DNA of 64,000 nt, taken from NCBI GenBank assembly GCA_003946805.1, contig RPSH01000007.1, positions 1 to 64,000 of the forward strand, read 5' to 3'. The notes below the pieces were generated by a model. The model did not search any database. It saw only the letters and a list, made by a program, of their open reading frames with translations, and was not told the origin of the DNA. This DNA is from Bacillus sp. 2B10. GTDB taxonomy: Bacteria; Pseudomonadota; Alphaproteobacteria; Sphingomonadales; Sphingomonadaceae. The position numbers and the translations under genes were made by a program. This document shows, piece after piece, positions 36,442-44,808 of the stretch. The stretch's first letter is position 1, and every line of letters starts with the position of its first letter.

Positions 36442-36523
36442 GTACCTCCGCAGGCGGGGGTCCAGCGCCAGGCAGAACGACGGTCGCGCTCGCAACCCCG
36501 GCCCCCCGCCTGCGCGGGGGTAC
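36442..36523. repeat. REP-like doublet (CGTACCTCCGCAGGCGGGGG type)
   Basis: GTACCTCCGCAGGCGGGGGT and the inverted CCCCCGCCTGCGCGGGGGTAC flank about 40 bases between the convergent fghA and DgoR-like genes. It is close to 33986-34063 in sequence. Confidence 0.75.
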
Positions 36524-36543
36524 GACAGGGCAGATGCGAACTG

Positions 36544-37257
36544 CTACCCCTCCCCGCCGCGTACCTCGATCAGGACCAGCACGTCGCCGATCAGCGCGCG
36601 CATCGCCTCCCGCGCCGTCACCGGATCGCGCGCGGCGATCGCGTCGGCCACCGCGGCGTGTTGCTCGACGCTCGCCGACCGGCCGACGATGGTGTTGGTG
36701 AAGCGGATCGAGGTGCCCAGCGCGGTCGCCACCATCTCGCGGAACTGCGCATAGAACGGGTTCTTCGCCGCCAGCAGGATCGCGACGTGGAACTCGATGT
36801 CGGCGGCCAGCGGGTCGTCCTCGCCGCGCTCGGCCGCGGCCATCCGCGCCAGCCCTTCGGCGATCCGCGCCATATCCTCCTCGTCCGCCGCCACCGCCGC
36901 CAGCGCCGCCGCCTCGGGCTCGATCGCGACGCGCAGCTGGTTGAACTGGCGCAGCAGCTCGACCGAGAATTTCCGGTCGAGCAGCCAGTGCAGCACGTCG
37001 GGGTCGAACAGGTTCCACGCCGATGCCGGGCGCACGACCGTCCCCTGCCGCGGACGCGCGCTCACCAGCCCCTTGGCGGTCAGCATCTTCACCGCCTCGC
37101 GCGTGACCGACCGGCTGATCCCGTGCACCTTGCCGATCTCCGCCTCGGTCGGGAACGGCCGGTCGTCATATTCGCCGGTCACGATCGCCCGGCCCAGCGT
37201 GTCGAGCATCGCCCGGGTCAGGTTTCCGCCGGGCATCCCGCTCATCCGCACCGCCAT
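36544..37257 (-). CDS. FadR-type GntR regulator (DgoR-like)
   Basis: The 237-residue protein has a GntR winged helix (FPTEAEIGKVHGISRSVTRE, then AVKMLTAKGLVSARPRQGTV) and a C-terminal FCD all-helical ligand domain with its metal-site His residues (EFHVAILLAAKN, EQHAAVADAI). Divergent from a symporter-dgoK-dgoA operon, it is the likely repressor of galactonate or KDGal use. ATG 37257 is chosen from family length. The 103-base intergenic space contains TATAAT (37317-37322). Confidence 0.85.
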   Translation of the reverse strand: MAVRMSGMPGGNLTRAMLDTLGRAIVTGEYDDRPFPTEAEIGKVHGISRSVTREAVKMLTAKGLVSARPRQGTVVRPASAWNLFDPDVLHWLLDRKFSVELLRQFNQLRVAIEPEAAALAAVAADEEDMARIAEGLARMAAAERGEDDPLAADIEFHVAILLAAKNPFYAQFREMVATALGTSIRFTNTIVGRSASVEQHAAVADAIAARDPVTAREAMRALIGDVLVLIEVRGGEG

Positions 37258-37316
37258 CGACCGCACCTTCTCCGTTTCCCGCGTGCCGCTTCGTGCTGGA
37301 CACATCGCATTCGTCG

Positions 37317-37322
37317 TATAAT
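37317..37322 (+). promoter_or_regulatory. Candidate -10 box of the symporter-dgoKA operon
   Basis: A perfect TATAAT stands 39 bases before the symporter ATG, with GCTGGA-like sequence at about -35. The flanking TCGTATAATTG is partly symmetric, so the divergent GntR regulator could bind on top of it. Confidence 0.45.
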
Positions 37323-37360
37323 TGTCCGCGCCAAAGCACCAGAGGGCGGGGAGGAATAGC

Positions 37361-38941
37361 ATGCGTCTCTCGACGATCGATCTGGTCGTGGTGATTGTCT
37401 ACGCGATCGGCATCTTCGGTCTCGCGCAGTGGGTCAGCCGCGACAAGGGGGGCCATCAGAAGGACTCCTCCGACTATTTCCTCGCCTCCAAGTCGCTGCC
37501 GTGGTGGGCGATCGGCGCATCGCTGATCGCAGCCAACATCTCGGCCGAACAGATCGTCGGCATGGCCGGGTCGGGCTATGCCATCGGCCTCGCCATCGCA
37601 TCGTACGAATGGATGGCGGCGCTGACGCTGCTGATCGTCGGCAAGTTCTTCCTGCCGATCTTCCTGCGCAACGAAATCTACACGATGCCGCAGTTCCTCG
37701 AACAGCGGTACGGCCCGTCGATCCGCACGCTGATGGCGGTGTTCTGGCTGGCGCTGTACGTGTTCGTGAACCTGACCAGCATCATCTGGCTGGGCTCGAT
37801 CGCGGTGACGCAGGTGGCGGGCATCGACCAGACGGTGGCGCTGGTCGGCCTCGGCCTGTTCGCGCTGCTGTACCAGTTGAAGGGCGGGCTGAAGGCAGTG
37901 GCGCTGACCGACATCGTACAGGTCACGCTGCTCGTGTTCGGCGGCCTCACCATCTCCTGGCTCACCCTGTCGCAGATCGGCGGCGATGGCGGGGTGATCG
38001 GCGGCTTCCACGAACTCACCCGGCGCGCGCCCGAAAAGTTCGACATGATCCTGTCGCGCGACAATCCGTTCTACAAGGATCTGCCCGGCCTGTCGGTGCT
38101 GATCGGCGGCATGTGGATCGCGAATCTCAGCTACTGGGGCTTCAACCAGTATATCATCCAGCGCGCGCTGGCCGCCAAGTCGCTGCCCGAAGCGCAGAAG
38201 GGCATCGTGTTCGCCGCGTTCCTCAAACTGCTGATGCCGCTGGTGATCGTCGTGCCCGGCATCGCCGCCGTCGTCCTCGCGCCCGACCTCGCCAAGCCCG
38301 ACGAAGCCTATCCGACGATGATGCGACTGCTGCCCTCGGGGCTGCTCGGCCTCGTCTTCGCCGCGCTGATCGCCGCGATCATCGCGTCGACCGCGTCGAA
38401 GATCAATTCGATCGCGACGATCTTCACCCTCGACCTCTATGCCAAGCGCACCAGCCAGAGCGGGGCGATGGACGCCGCGCAGGAACGCAAGCTGGTCCGC
38501 ATCGGCCGCATCGCCGCCAGTGTCGCGATCCTGATCGCGATCGTCGCGGCCAGACCGCTGCTCGGCGGCGCGGATCAGGCGTTCCAGTTCATCCAGGAAT
38601 TCTCAGGGTTCTTCACCCCGGGCATCACCGTCATCTTCCTGCTGGGGCTGTTCTGGAAACGCGCGACCGAAGCCGGCGCGATCGGCGCGGCAGTCGCGTC
38701 GGTCCTGCTGTCATGGGCATTCCGCACCATCGCGCCGGGCATTCCGTTCATGGACCGGATGGGCCTCGTGTTCCTGCTCAGCCTCGGCCTCGCGGTCGTC
38801 CTGTCGCTGGCGATGAAGGGGCGTGGTGACGCCAACCGGATCACGATGGACGGCGTGCGCTTCGGCACCTCTACGGGCTTCAACATCGCCGGGGTCGGCG
38901 TCGTCCTGATCCTGATCGCGCTGTACGCGACATGGTGGTGA
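37361..38941 (+). CDS. Sodium:solute symporter (SglT-like sugar transporter)
   Basis: The 526-residue membrane protein of the SSS family has about 14 helices. DYFLASKSLPWWAIGASLIA, ANISAEQIVGMAGSGYAIGL, FNQYIIQRALAAKSLPEAQK and IIASTASKINSIATIFTLDL are characteristic of SGLT-type sugar carriers. Sodium-driven uptake of galactose or a similar sugar is likely from the dgo genes behind it. GGGAGGAATAGC precedes the ATG. Its last 10 bases overlap dgoK. Confidence 0.9.
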   Translation: MRLSTIDLVVVIVYAIGIFGLAQWVSRDKGGHQKDSSDYFLASKSLPWWAIGASLIAANISAEQIVGMAGSGYAIGLAIASYEWMAALTLLIVGKFFLPIFLRNEIYTMPQFLEQRYGPSIRTLMAVFWLALYVFVNLTSIIWLGSIAVTQVAGIDQTVALVGLGLFALLYQLKGGLKAVALTDIVQVTLLVFGGLTISWLTLSQIGGDGGVIGGFHELTRRAPEKFDMILSRDNPFYKDLPGLSVLIGGMWIANLSYWGFNQYIIQRALAAKSLPEAQKGIVFAAFLKLLMPLVIVVPGIAAVVLAPDLAKPDEAYPTMMRLLPSGLLGLVFAALIAAIIASTASKINSIATIFTLDLYAKRTSQSGAMDAAQERKLVRIGRIAASVAILIAIVAARPLLGGADQAFQFIQEFSGFFTPGITVIFLLGLFWKRATEAGAIGAAVASVLLSWAFRTIAPGIPFMDRMGLVFLLSLGLAVVLSLAMKGRGDANRITMDGVRFGTSTGFNIAGVGVVLILIALYATWW

Positions 38942-39801
38942 GCCCGTTAATCGCCCTCGACTGGGGTACGACCAACCGCCGCGCCTACCGCGTCGAGGAC
39001 GGCCGGATCGCGGCGACGCTCCGGTCGGCGCAGGGGGTGTCGACCACCCCGGCCGATGCCTATCCGGGCGAACTGGCGGCGATCCGCAGCGAACTGGGCG
39101 ACCTGCCGGTGCTGATGGCGGGGATGGTCGGGTCGACGATCGGCTGGCGCGTGGCGCCCTATGTCGCGGTGCCCGCCGGTATCGACGACATCGCCGCCGC
39201 GCTGACCCGGATCGACGACCGCACCGCGATCGTCCCCGGCCTGTCCTTCACGCAAGGCACCCGTGGCGACGTGATGCGCGGCGAGGAGGTGCAGCTGCTC
39301 GGCGCGGCGCTCGCCGGACAGGTGCCTGCGGACGCGCTGCTCTGCCAGCCCGGCACGCACTGCAAATGGGTCGAGCTGCGGGACAACCGCATCGCCGCCT
39401 TCACCACCGCGATGACCGGCGAACTCTTCGCGTTGCTGCGCGCGAACGGCGTCCTCGCCCCGCAACTCGCCGCGCCCGTGCAGGCCGACGACGCGTTCCG
39501 CGAGGGCGTCCGCGAAGGCGCGAAGCGCGACCTCGCCACCAGCCTGTTCGGCATCCGCGCATCGCACGTCCTCGGCCTGCGGGACGATACGCACGCCGCC
39601 TCCTATGCCAGCGGCCTGCTGATCGGCGGCGATGTCGCCGCGCGGATCGACGGCGGCCGCGACGTCCACCTCGTCGCAGATGGCGATCTCGCCACCCTCT
39701 ACGCCACCGCGATCGAGACACTGGGCGGCCGGGCCCTTGTCAGCGGGTGCGAGGCTGCCTTTATCGCCGGTATCACCCAGATTCGAAAGTTGTCCGCATG
39801 A
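38932..39801 (+). CDS. dgoK: 2-dehydro-3-deoxygalactonokinase
   Basis: The 289-residue kinase of the DgoK family has IALDWGTTNRRAYR (phosphate loop), MAGMVGSTIGWRVAPYV, CQPGTHCKWVELRDNRIAAF and SGLLIGGDVAAR. It phosphorylates 2-keto-3-deoxygalactonate at C6. It overlaps the symporter by 10 bases and dgoA by 4 (ATGA), so the three genes are translated as one operon. Confidence 0.94.
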   Translation: MVVSPLIALDWGTTNRRAYRVEDGRIAATLRSAQGVSTTPADAYPGELAAIRSELGDLPVLMAGMVGSTIGWRVAPYVAVPAGIDDIAAALTRIDDRTAIVPGLSFTQGTRGDVMRGEEVQLLGAALAGQVPADALLCQPGTHCKWVELRDNRIAAFTTAMTGELFALLRANGVLAPQLAAPVQADDAFREGVREGAKRDLATSLFGIRASHVLGLRDDTHAASYASGLLIGGDVAARIDGGRDVHLVADGDLATLYATAIETLGGRALVSGCEAAFIAGITQIRKLSA

Positions 39802-40436
39802 CCCATCTGGCCGCCTTCGACGCCGCCTTCGCCCGCCTGCCGCTCGTCGCGATCCTGCGCGGAATCCAGCCGCACGAGGTCGACGCGGTCGGCGACGCGC
39901 TGCTCGACGCCGGCTTCACCATCGTCGAAGTGCCGCTCAACTCGCCCGATCCCTATGAGAGCATCATCCGCCTGTCGAAGCGCCTCGACGGCTATGCCGC
40001 GGTCGGCGCGGGCACGGTCCTGACCGTCGAACAGGTCGACCGGGTCGAGGCGGCGGGCGGCACGCTCATCATCTCCCCCAACGCCAACCCGGCGGTGATC
40101 TCGGCGGCGGCGGAGCGCGGGCTGGTCGCCATGCCCGGCATCGCCACCCCCACCGAAGCCTTCGCCGCGCTCGACGCCGGTGCCGCCGCGCTGAAACTGT
40201 TTCCCGCCGAAACCGCCAGCCCGGCGGTGATGAAGGCGATGCGCGCCGTCCTGCCGCGCGACGTGCGGATGCTGCCGGTCGGCGGGATCGTGCCATCGGT
40301 GCTGGCGGACTGGCATCAGGCGGGCGCGGCCGGCTACGGCCTCGGCTCGGCGCTGTACGTGCCGGGCATGGACGCCGCCACGGTCGGCGAACGCGCGCGG
40401 GCGTTCGTGGCGGCGTGGAACGCGCTGGAGAAATAG
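39798..40436 (+). CDS. dgoA: 2-dehydro-3-deoxy-6-phosphogalactonate aldolase
   Basis: The 212-residue class I aldolase of the KDPG/KDPGal family has LPLVAILRGIQPHE (catalytic Glu region), GAGTVLTVEQVD, ISPNANPAVI and the Schiff-base lysine in ALKLFPAE. It cleaves the product of DgoK to pyruvate and glyceraldehyde-3-phosphate. ATG overlaps the dgoK stop. The dehydratase dgoD and the upstream dehydrogenase are not in this operon. Confidence 0.94.
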   Translation: MTHLAAFDAAFARLPLVAILRGIQPHEVDAVGDALLDAGFTIVEVPLNSPDPYESIIRLSKRLDGYAAVGAGTVLTVEQVDRVEAAGGTLIISPNANPAVISAAAERGLVAMPGIATPTEAFAALDAGAAALKLFPAETASPAVMKAMRAVLPRDVRMLPVGGIVPSVLADWHQAGAAGYGLGSALYVPGMDAATVGERARAFVAAWNALEK

Positions 40437-40507
40437 GCGTCGGTTGGCCGTGACGGTCGCTCAGCGCAGGCCGGGGCGGGGCGGCGGGCGCGCGCCAAGC
40501 TCTCGCA

Positions 40508-40540
40508 CCGTACTCCCCGCGAAGGCGGGGGTTCAGCGCC
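40508..40540. repeat. Single REP-like arm
   Basis: TACTCCCCGCGAAGGCGGGG is one arm of the family at 33986, with no partner nearby. It lies in the 284-base gap after dgoA. Confidence 0.55.
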
Positions 40541-40600
40541 AATCAATCGTCGCTATGCGGCCTCAGGATAGAGCAAGCGCTCCTCTCCCCTACGCGATCC

Positions 40601-40696
40601 GTTCGGTTCGAGCAGCTTCGAGCGAAGTCGAGAAGCGTCCGTCGAGAACGCAGCGTTCGGGCAACGCCTTCTCGACAGGCTCGAAGCAAACGGAGA
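40601..40696. repeat. Diverged inverted repeat after dgoA
   Basis: GTTCGAGCAGCTTCGAGCG and the facing CTCGACAGGCTCGAAGC segments give imperfect nested stems around GTCGAGAAG and CTTCTCGAC. It resembles the CCGTTCGTCCTGAGTAG family internally but lacks its ends. Confidence 0.5.
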
Positions 40697-40720
40697 GGTA
40701 AAGTTGAAGGAGGCGGCAGG

Positions 40721-41101
40721 CTACCGCCCGACCAGTTCCACCACCCCGACCTCGACCACCGGCACTTCCCACGGATGGACCGCGACGATCGCCGCCAGCG
40801 CCGCGTCGATATCCGCACCTTCGGCGGCATAGCTCTTTACCACCACCGTCGGCACGACCTCCGCCGCACCGGCCTGCCCCGCCGCCGGCACCGCAGCGAC
40901 GCCGGGCACGAAGCTCTCCAGCCCGAACCCCAGTTCGAACACGCCGCGATACGGGCCGATCGCGCCCAGCACGTCGCTGCCGCGGATCACGGCCACGACG
41001 CCCGCCAGCACCGGATCGTCGGCCAGTGCCGCCGCCTCGCCCGCCTGCAACCGCGCCAGCACGTTGCCCGACACCGGACAGTGCACCCGCACGACCTGCA
41101 T
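40721..41101 (-). CDS. Small protein with NIF3/CutA-like C-terminal motif
   Basis: The 126-residue product ends with the strand AAIVAVHPWEVPVVEVGVVE. This resembles the HPYEEPAYDV motif of the PII/CutA-like insert domain of NIF3 (YqfO) proteins. A middle strand FELGFGLESFVPG precedes it. The full NIF3 metal-binding domain is absent. ATG 41101 lies 11 bases after the exonuclease stop, so the two are co-transcribed. Function unknown; a small-molecule-binding PII-like fold is inferred. Confidence 0.65.
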   Translation of the reverse strand: MQVVRVHCPVSGNVLARLQAGEAAALADDPVLAGVVAVIRGSDVLGAIGPYRGVFELGFGLESFVPGVAAVPAAGQAGAAEVVPTVVVKSYAAEGADIDAALAAIVAVHPWEVPVVEVGVVELVGR

Positions 41102-41112
41102 GCGCGCACGCG

Positions 41113-41868
41113 TCACAGCAACAGCCAGTCGTTGCGGTTGCGCTTCACCTCGCCGCCACCCTGCCGCCGCGCCAGTTCGGTCTCGGCGGTGAAGCGCACA
41201 TCCTCGTCGCGATCGGTCAGGAAGCCGTCGAGCGAATCGTCGTCGATCTCGGTCCACGCCCGTCCGCGATCGGGGCCGTAGCGCACGCGCGGCAACAGCC
41301 CGGGCTGGCGCGACCATTCGAGCAGCTGCGCGACCGACGCCTCGTTCAGCATGTCGCGCAGGTGGAATGCGGTCACATAGGCATCGGGGAACGCCCGGTG
41401 CGCCGGCAGCCCGCGTTCGTGCTCGATGCCGTACGGCTTGCGCCAGTATCGCAGCATCTGGTTCGAAAACCCCGGACTGTCGGGCCACAGCCGCAGCGCG
41501 CATTTCCACGTGCATATCCACTCGGCGCCGTGGGTCAGCTGCGCGGTGCAGAATTTCTGTTCGAAATCCGCACGATGCGCCGCCAGCGCCAGCCGCTTCG
41601 GGTACGGGTCGAGCACGCGGCGCGCGATATCCTGCCACCACGGCGCATCGGCGACCTGTTCGTCGAGGATATGGTGCACCGCCTGCGTCACCGCCGGGAT
41701 CGGCCGGCCGGGATTGACGAAATAGGCGCCACCCTCGCCCGACAATTCCCAGCGCCCGTCCTCGCCCAGGGCCACATCCTGCCAGCCGACCTCGCACACG
41801 CCATGCACCGGCGGGGCCTGCCCCGTGGTTTCGAGGTCGACGACACGGATGATCTGCGCTTGGGCCAT
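41113..41868 (-). CDS. DEDD-type 3'-5' exonuclease (DnaQ-like)
   Basis: The 251-residue protein starts with IIRVVDLETTG, the Exo I Asp and Glu. ALAAHRADFEQKF is Exo II, and GLPAHRAFPDAYVTAFHLRD is Exo III (HxxxxD), as in DnaQ/RNase T family enzymes. ATG 41868 fits the family start; GTG 41904 would add 12 residues. The last 60 residues (RDEDVRFTAETELARRQ) are an added helical tail. Whether DNA or RNA is the substrate is not decided. Confidence 0.85.
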   Translation of the reverse strand: MAQAQIIRVVDLETTGQAPPVHGVCEVGWQDVALGEDGRWELSGEGGAYFVNPGRPIPAVTQAVHHILDEQVADAPWWQDIARRVLDPYPKRLALAAHRADFEQKFCTAQLTHGAEWICTWKCALRLWPDSPGFSNQMLRYWRKPYGIEHERGLPAHRAFPDAYVTAFHLRDMLNEASVAQLLEWSRQPGLLPRVRYGPDRGRAWTEIDDDSLDGFLTDRDEDVRFTAETELARRQGGGEVKRNRNDWLLL

Positions 41869-41921
41869 AGGGTCCAGATGGCGCGTCGGGCCGCGAAAAG
41901 CCACCCCGCGTCAGACCAGAA

Positions 41922-42031
41922 CCGTTCATGCCGAGTAGAGACTGAGCTTGTCGAAGGCTCGTATCGAAGCACCCTTGGCGGTCCTTCGATACGCCGCTTC
42001 GACAAGCTCGGCGGCTACTCAGGACGAACGG
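41922..42031. repeat. Inverted repeat of the CCGTTCGTCCTGAGTAG family
   Basis: CCGTTCATGCCGAGTAGAG pairs with CTACTCAGGACGAACGG, and the inner GAGCTTGTCGAAG pairs with CTTCGACAAGCTC. It is the same size (110 bases) and build as 6963-7072. It lies upstream of the exonuclease and just after the stop of the phosphomannomutase. Confidence 0.78.
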
Positions 42032-42041
42032 ATCGGGCTTA

Positions 42042-43409
42042 CTACCCCCGCATCACGCCCGACGCCGCCAGCTGCGCATCCACCTCCGCCAGCAACCGCG
42101 CCAGCCCGGCTTCGTCGCGCGCCTCGGCCCGCGCGGTCAGCACGTCCTGCGTGTTCGACGCGCGCAGCAGCCACCATCCGTCCGCCGTCGTCACCCGCGC
42201 GCCATCGGTCGTGTTCACCGCCGCGCCCGCCGCCTGCAACCGCGCCAGCACTTCGTCGACCACCGCGAACTTGCGCTCCTCGCTTACCTGAAAGCGCAGC
42301 TCGGGCGTGTTGACCATCTCGGGCATCGCATCGCGCAGCTCGGTGAGCGACCGCCCGCTCAGATGGATCGCGCGGATCAGCCGCACCGCGCCGTACGGCG
42401 CATCGTCGAACCCATGATCGTCGCCCCCGAAAAAGATATGCCCCGACATCTCGGCCGCCAGCGGTGCGCCGGTCTCGCGCAGCTTGGTCTTCATCGGACT
42501 GTGCCCGGTCTTCCACATCAGCGGCACGCCGCCCAGTTCGGCGATCCGGTCGAACAGCGCCTGGCTGGCCTTCACGTCGGCGATGATCGTGGCGCCCGGC
42601 GTTTCCTTCAGCGCCGGTTCGGCAAGGATGGCGAGCAGCTGGTCGCCCCACAGCACCCGCCCCCGCCCGTCGACCGCGCCGATCCGGTCGCCGTCCCCGT
42701 CGAAGGCCAGTCCGAAATCGAGCTGCTTCTCGGCGACAAGCCGCTGCAGGTCGACGAGGTTCTTCTCCTCGGTAGGATCGGGATGGTGGTTGGGAAAATG
42801 TCCGTCGACATGCGTGAACAACAGGTGATGCTCGCCCGGCAGATGCCGGACCAGCGCCTCGATGACCGGGCCGGCGGCACCGTTGCCGGTGTCCCAGCCG
42901 ATGCGATAGCTGCCCCCGGCATAGCCCGCGACCAGCCGTCCGACATAGGCGTCGGTGAAATCATGGTCCGAAACGGAGCCTTCCCCGTCGTCCCATGCGC
43001 CCGCCGCCGCCATCTCCCCCAGCCGCGCGATATCGTCCCCGAAGAACGGACGATGCTGCATCACCATCTTGAAGCCGTTGTAATCGGCGGGATTATGGCT
43101 GCCGGTTATCTGTATGCCGCCATCGACCTCCAGCATCGCCTCGGCATAATATAGCATCGGCGTCGGGGCGAGGCCGATGCGGACGACATCGACCCCGCTC
43201 AGCGTCAGCCCCGTGACCAGCGCCGTCTCCAGCTCCGGCGACGACACCCGCCCGTCGCGCGCCACGACGACCCGCGTCCCGCCGGCCCGCCGCAGCAGCG
43301 TCGCGAAACACCGCCCGACCGCGGTCGCATCCGCCACCCCCAGCGTCCGCCCGACGATGCCGCGAATGTCGTACTCCCGCAGCGAACTTGGGTGGAAATT
43401 GTGGGACAT
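42042..43409 (-). CDS. Phosphoglucomutase/phosphomannomutase (PgmG/AlgC-like)
   Basis: The 455-residue alpha-D-phosphohexomutase has the phosphoserine loop [12 protein letters not shown] (Ser104), the metal loop [11 protein letters not shown], the sugar loop [14 protein letters not shown] and the phosphate-binding C-terminal [15 protein letters not shown]. It interconverts hexose 1- and 6-phosphates for polysaccharide precursors such as sphingan or O-antigen. It stands alone between two repeat elements. Confidence 0.93.
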   Translation of the reverse strand: MSHNFHPSSLREYDIRGIVGRTLGVADATAVGRCFATLLRRAGGTRVVVARDGRVSSPELETALVTGLTLSGVDVVRIGLAPTPMLYYAEAMLEVDGGIQITGSHNPADYNGFKMVMQHRPFFGDDIARLGEMAAAGAWDDGEGSVSDHDFTDAYVGRLVAGYAGGSYRIGWDTGNGAAGPVIEALVRHLPGEHHLLFTHVDGHFPNHHPDPTEEKNLVDLQRLVAEKQLDFGLAFDGDGDRIGAVDGRGRVLWGDQLLAILAEPALKETPGATIIADVKASQALFDRIAELGGVPLMWKTGHSPMKTKLRETGAPLAAEMSGHIFFGGDDHGFDDAPYGAVRLIRAIHLSGRSLTELRDAMPEMVNTPELRFQVSEERKFAVVDEVLARLQAAGAAVNTTDGARVTTADGWWLLRASNTQDVLTARAEARDEAGLARLLAEVDAQLAASGVMRG

Positions 43410-43471
43410 ACGGGAAATCCTGCCGGTTGAGGGCTGGCGACCTTATGCTGAAGCGGTCGGGCTGAGTAGGG

Positions 43472-43659
43472 GAAGAAGTCAGGGGTTCGCGCGGAGGCGC
43501 GGAGACGCGGAGGAGGTCAGCCCCGCAGCGACCCCATCGCTATCGATAGACCATATAGACCGCTGCAACCGGGCTTGAAGCCCGCTGGCGCGGGTAACGT
43601 CGCGCCAAACGCGACCCCTCCGCGTCTCCGCGCCTCCGCACGAACCCCTAGCTTCTTCT
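43472..43659. repeat. Long dyad with GCGGAGGCGCGGAGACGCGG arms
   Basis: GAAGAAGTCAGGGGTTCG and the following GCGGAGGCGCGGAGACGCGG at the left pair with CGCGTCTCCGCGCCTCCGC and CGAACCCCTAGCTTCTTC at the right. The arms are about 45 bases and enclose about 100 unique bases. It lies between the mutase start and the J-domain gene end. A second copy is at 45722-45883. Confidence 0.75.
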
Positions 43660-43665
43660 AACCCC

Positions 43666-43920
43666 TCAATGCCGCAACCGCCCCAACAGCACGTCCCTCG
43701 CTGCGTTGATCCGCCGCGCCAGATCCGCCGATCCGCCCCGGTCGGGATGCACCGCCTGCATCAACCGCTTGTGCGCCGCGCGGATCTCGCCGGGCTTCGC
43801 ACCCTTCGCGACGCCCAGGATCGCCCGCGCCTCCGCTTCGCCACCCACCTTCTTCGGTTTCGCGCGCAGCCACAGCCAGAAGGCCAGCACGATCGCAACG
43901 ATCAGGACCAGCTTGACCAT
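43666..43920 (-). CDS. Membrane-anchored J-domain protein
   Basis: The 84-residue protein has one N-terminal membrane helix (KLVLIVAIVLAFWLWL). The C-terminal half of a J domain follows: EARAILGVAKGAKPGEIRAA, HKRLMQAVHPDRGG with the HPD tripeptide, and LARRINAARDVLLG. It resembles Tim14/DjlC-type proteins that recruit DnaK to the membrane. It starts 6 bases after the mipZ stop and is probably co-transcribed with it. Confidence 0.88.
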   Translation of the reverse strand: MVKLVLIVAIVLAFWLWLRAKPKKVGGEAEARAILGVAKGAKPGEIRAAHKRLMQAVHPDRGGSADLARRINAARDVLLGRLRH

Positions 43921-43926
43921 CGGGCG

Positions 43927-44703
43927 TCAGGCGGCGGCCGGCGCGCCGTGCGGTTCGGGCAGTTGCAGCCCGCCCATCATCTCGCGCAGTTCCTGCCGCG
44001 CGGCGACATGCGCCAACCCCATCTCGCCCAGTTCGTTGCGGTCGAGCATCGTCAACCCCGACGGGAACAGCTCGCGATAGATCACCCGCTCCGACAGCCC
44101 CGGCGTGACGCGGAACCCGACCCGCTTCGACAGCTGGTTGATCGCCTCCGACACGCGGCGCATGTTGCGCGCCTCGATATGCTGCAACCGGTTGCGCAGC
44201 ACGACCCAGTCGATCGTCGACCCGTCGATCTTCGCGCGATGCTTGCGCGTCTCCCAGATCAGCTCGGAATAGAAACTCGGTCGCGTCACCTTGAACGTGT
44301 CGGGATCGACCTGCCCGATCAGGTCGAAATCGACGAAGCTGTCGTTCATCGGCGTGACCAGCGTATCGGCGTTGGTCACCGCGATCCGCGCGAAGCGGTC
44401 GTCGCGGCCCGGCGTGTCGATGACCATATATTCCGCCTGCTCGCCCAGCCGGCCGAGACAGTCGTTGAACCACGCCATGCTTTCGCCGTCGTGCGTCTCG
44501 TACACCGGCATCGGCAGGTCGCGTCCGGTCCGCCTGATCGTCTCGGCCCGGTTGTCGAGATAGCGGCCCAGCGTCCGCTGGCGATGGTCGAGGTCGAAAC
44601 ACGCGACGCGCGCGCCCTTGGCCGCCAGCGCGATGGCCACATGGACCGCCGTCGTCGACTTGCCGGTGCCGCCCTTTTCATTGGCGAACACGATGACGTG
44701 CAA
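43927..44703 (-). CDS. mipZ: Division plane positioning ATPase MipZ
   Basis: The 258-residue ParA/MinD superfamily ATPase has the deviant Walker A FANEKGGTGKSTTAVH, ACFDLDHRQRTLGRYLDNR, YMVIDTPGRDDRFARIAVTN and VTPMNDSFVDFDLIGQVDP. This last region is the MipZ-specific pattern. In Caulobacter it forms a gradient from the ParB-bound poles and blocks FtsZ there. The most likely start is TTG 44703, since no ATG fits the family N terminus. It is divergent from panC with 105 bases between. Confidence 0.92.
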   Translation of the reverse strand: MHVIVFANEKGGTGKSTTAVHVAIALAAKGARVACFDLDHRQRTLGRYLDNRAETIRRTGRDLPMPVYETHDGESMAWFNDCLGRLGEQAEYMVIDTPGRDDRFARIAVTNADTLVTPMNDSFVDFDLIGQVDPDTFKVTRPSFYSELIWETRKHRAKIDGSTIDWVVLRNRLQHIEARNMRRVSEAINQLSKRVGFRVTPGLSERVIYRELFPSGLTMLDRNELGEMGLAHVAARQELREMMGGLQLPEPHGAPAAA

Positions 44704-44808
44704 CCGATCCGAAGCTTCGTCCAAAGCGCACTTACCCAAGCTTGTTGATCCGCGGCGGCATGCCCCATAGAAGCCGCCTCCCCCGTCCATATCGAAGGGC
44801 CATCGGCC

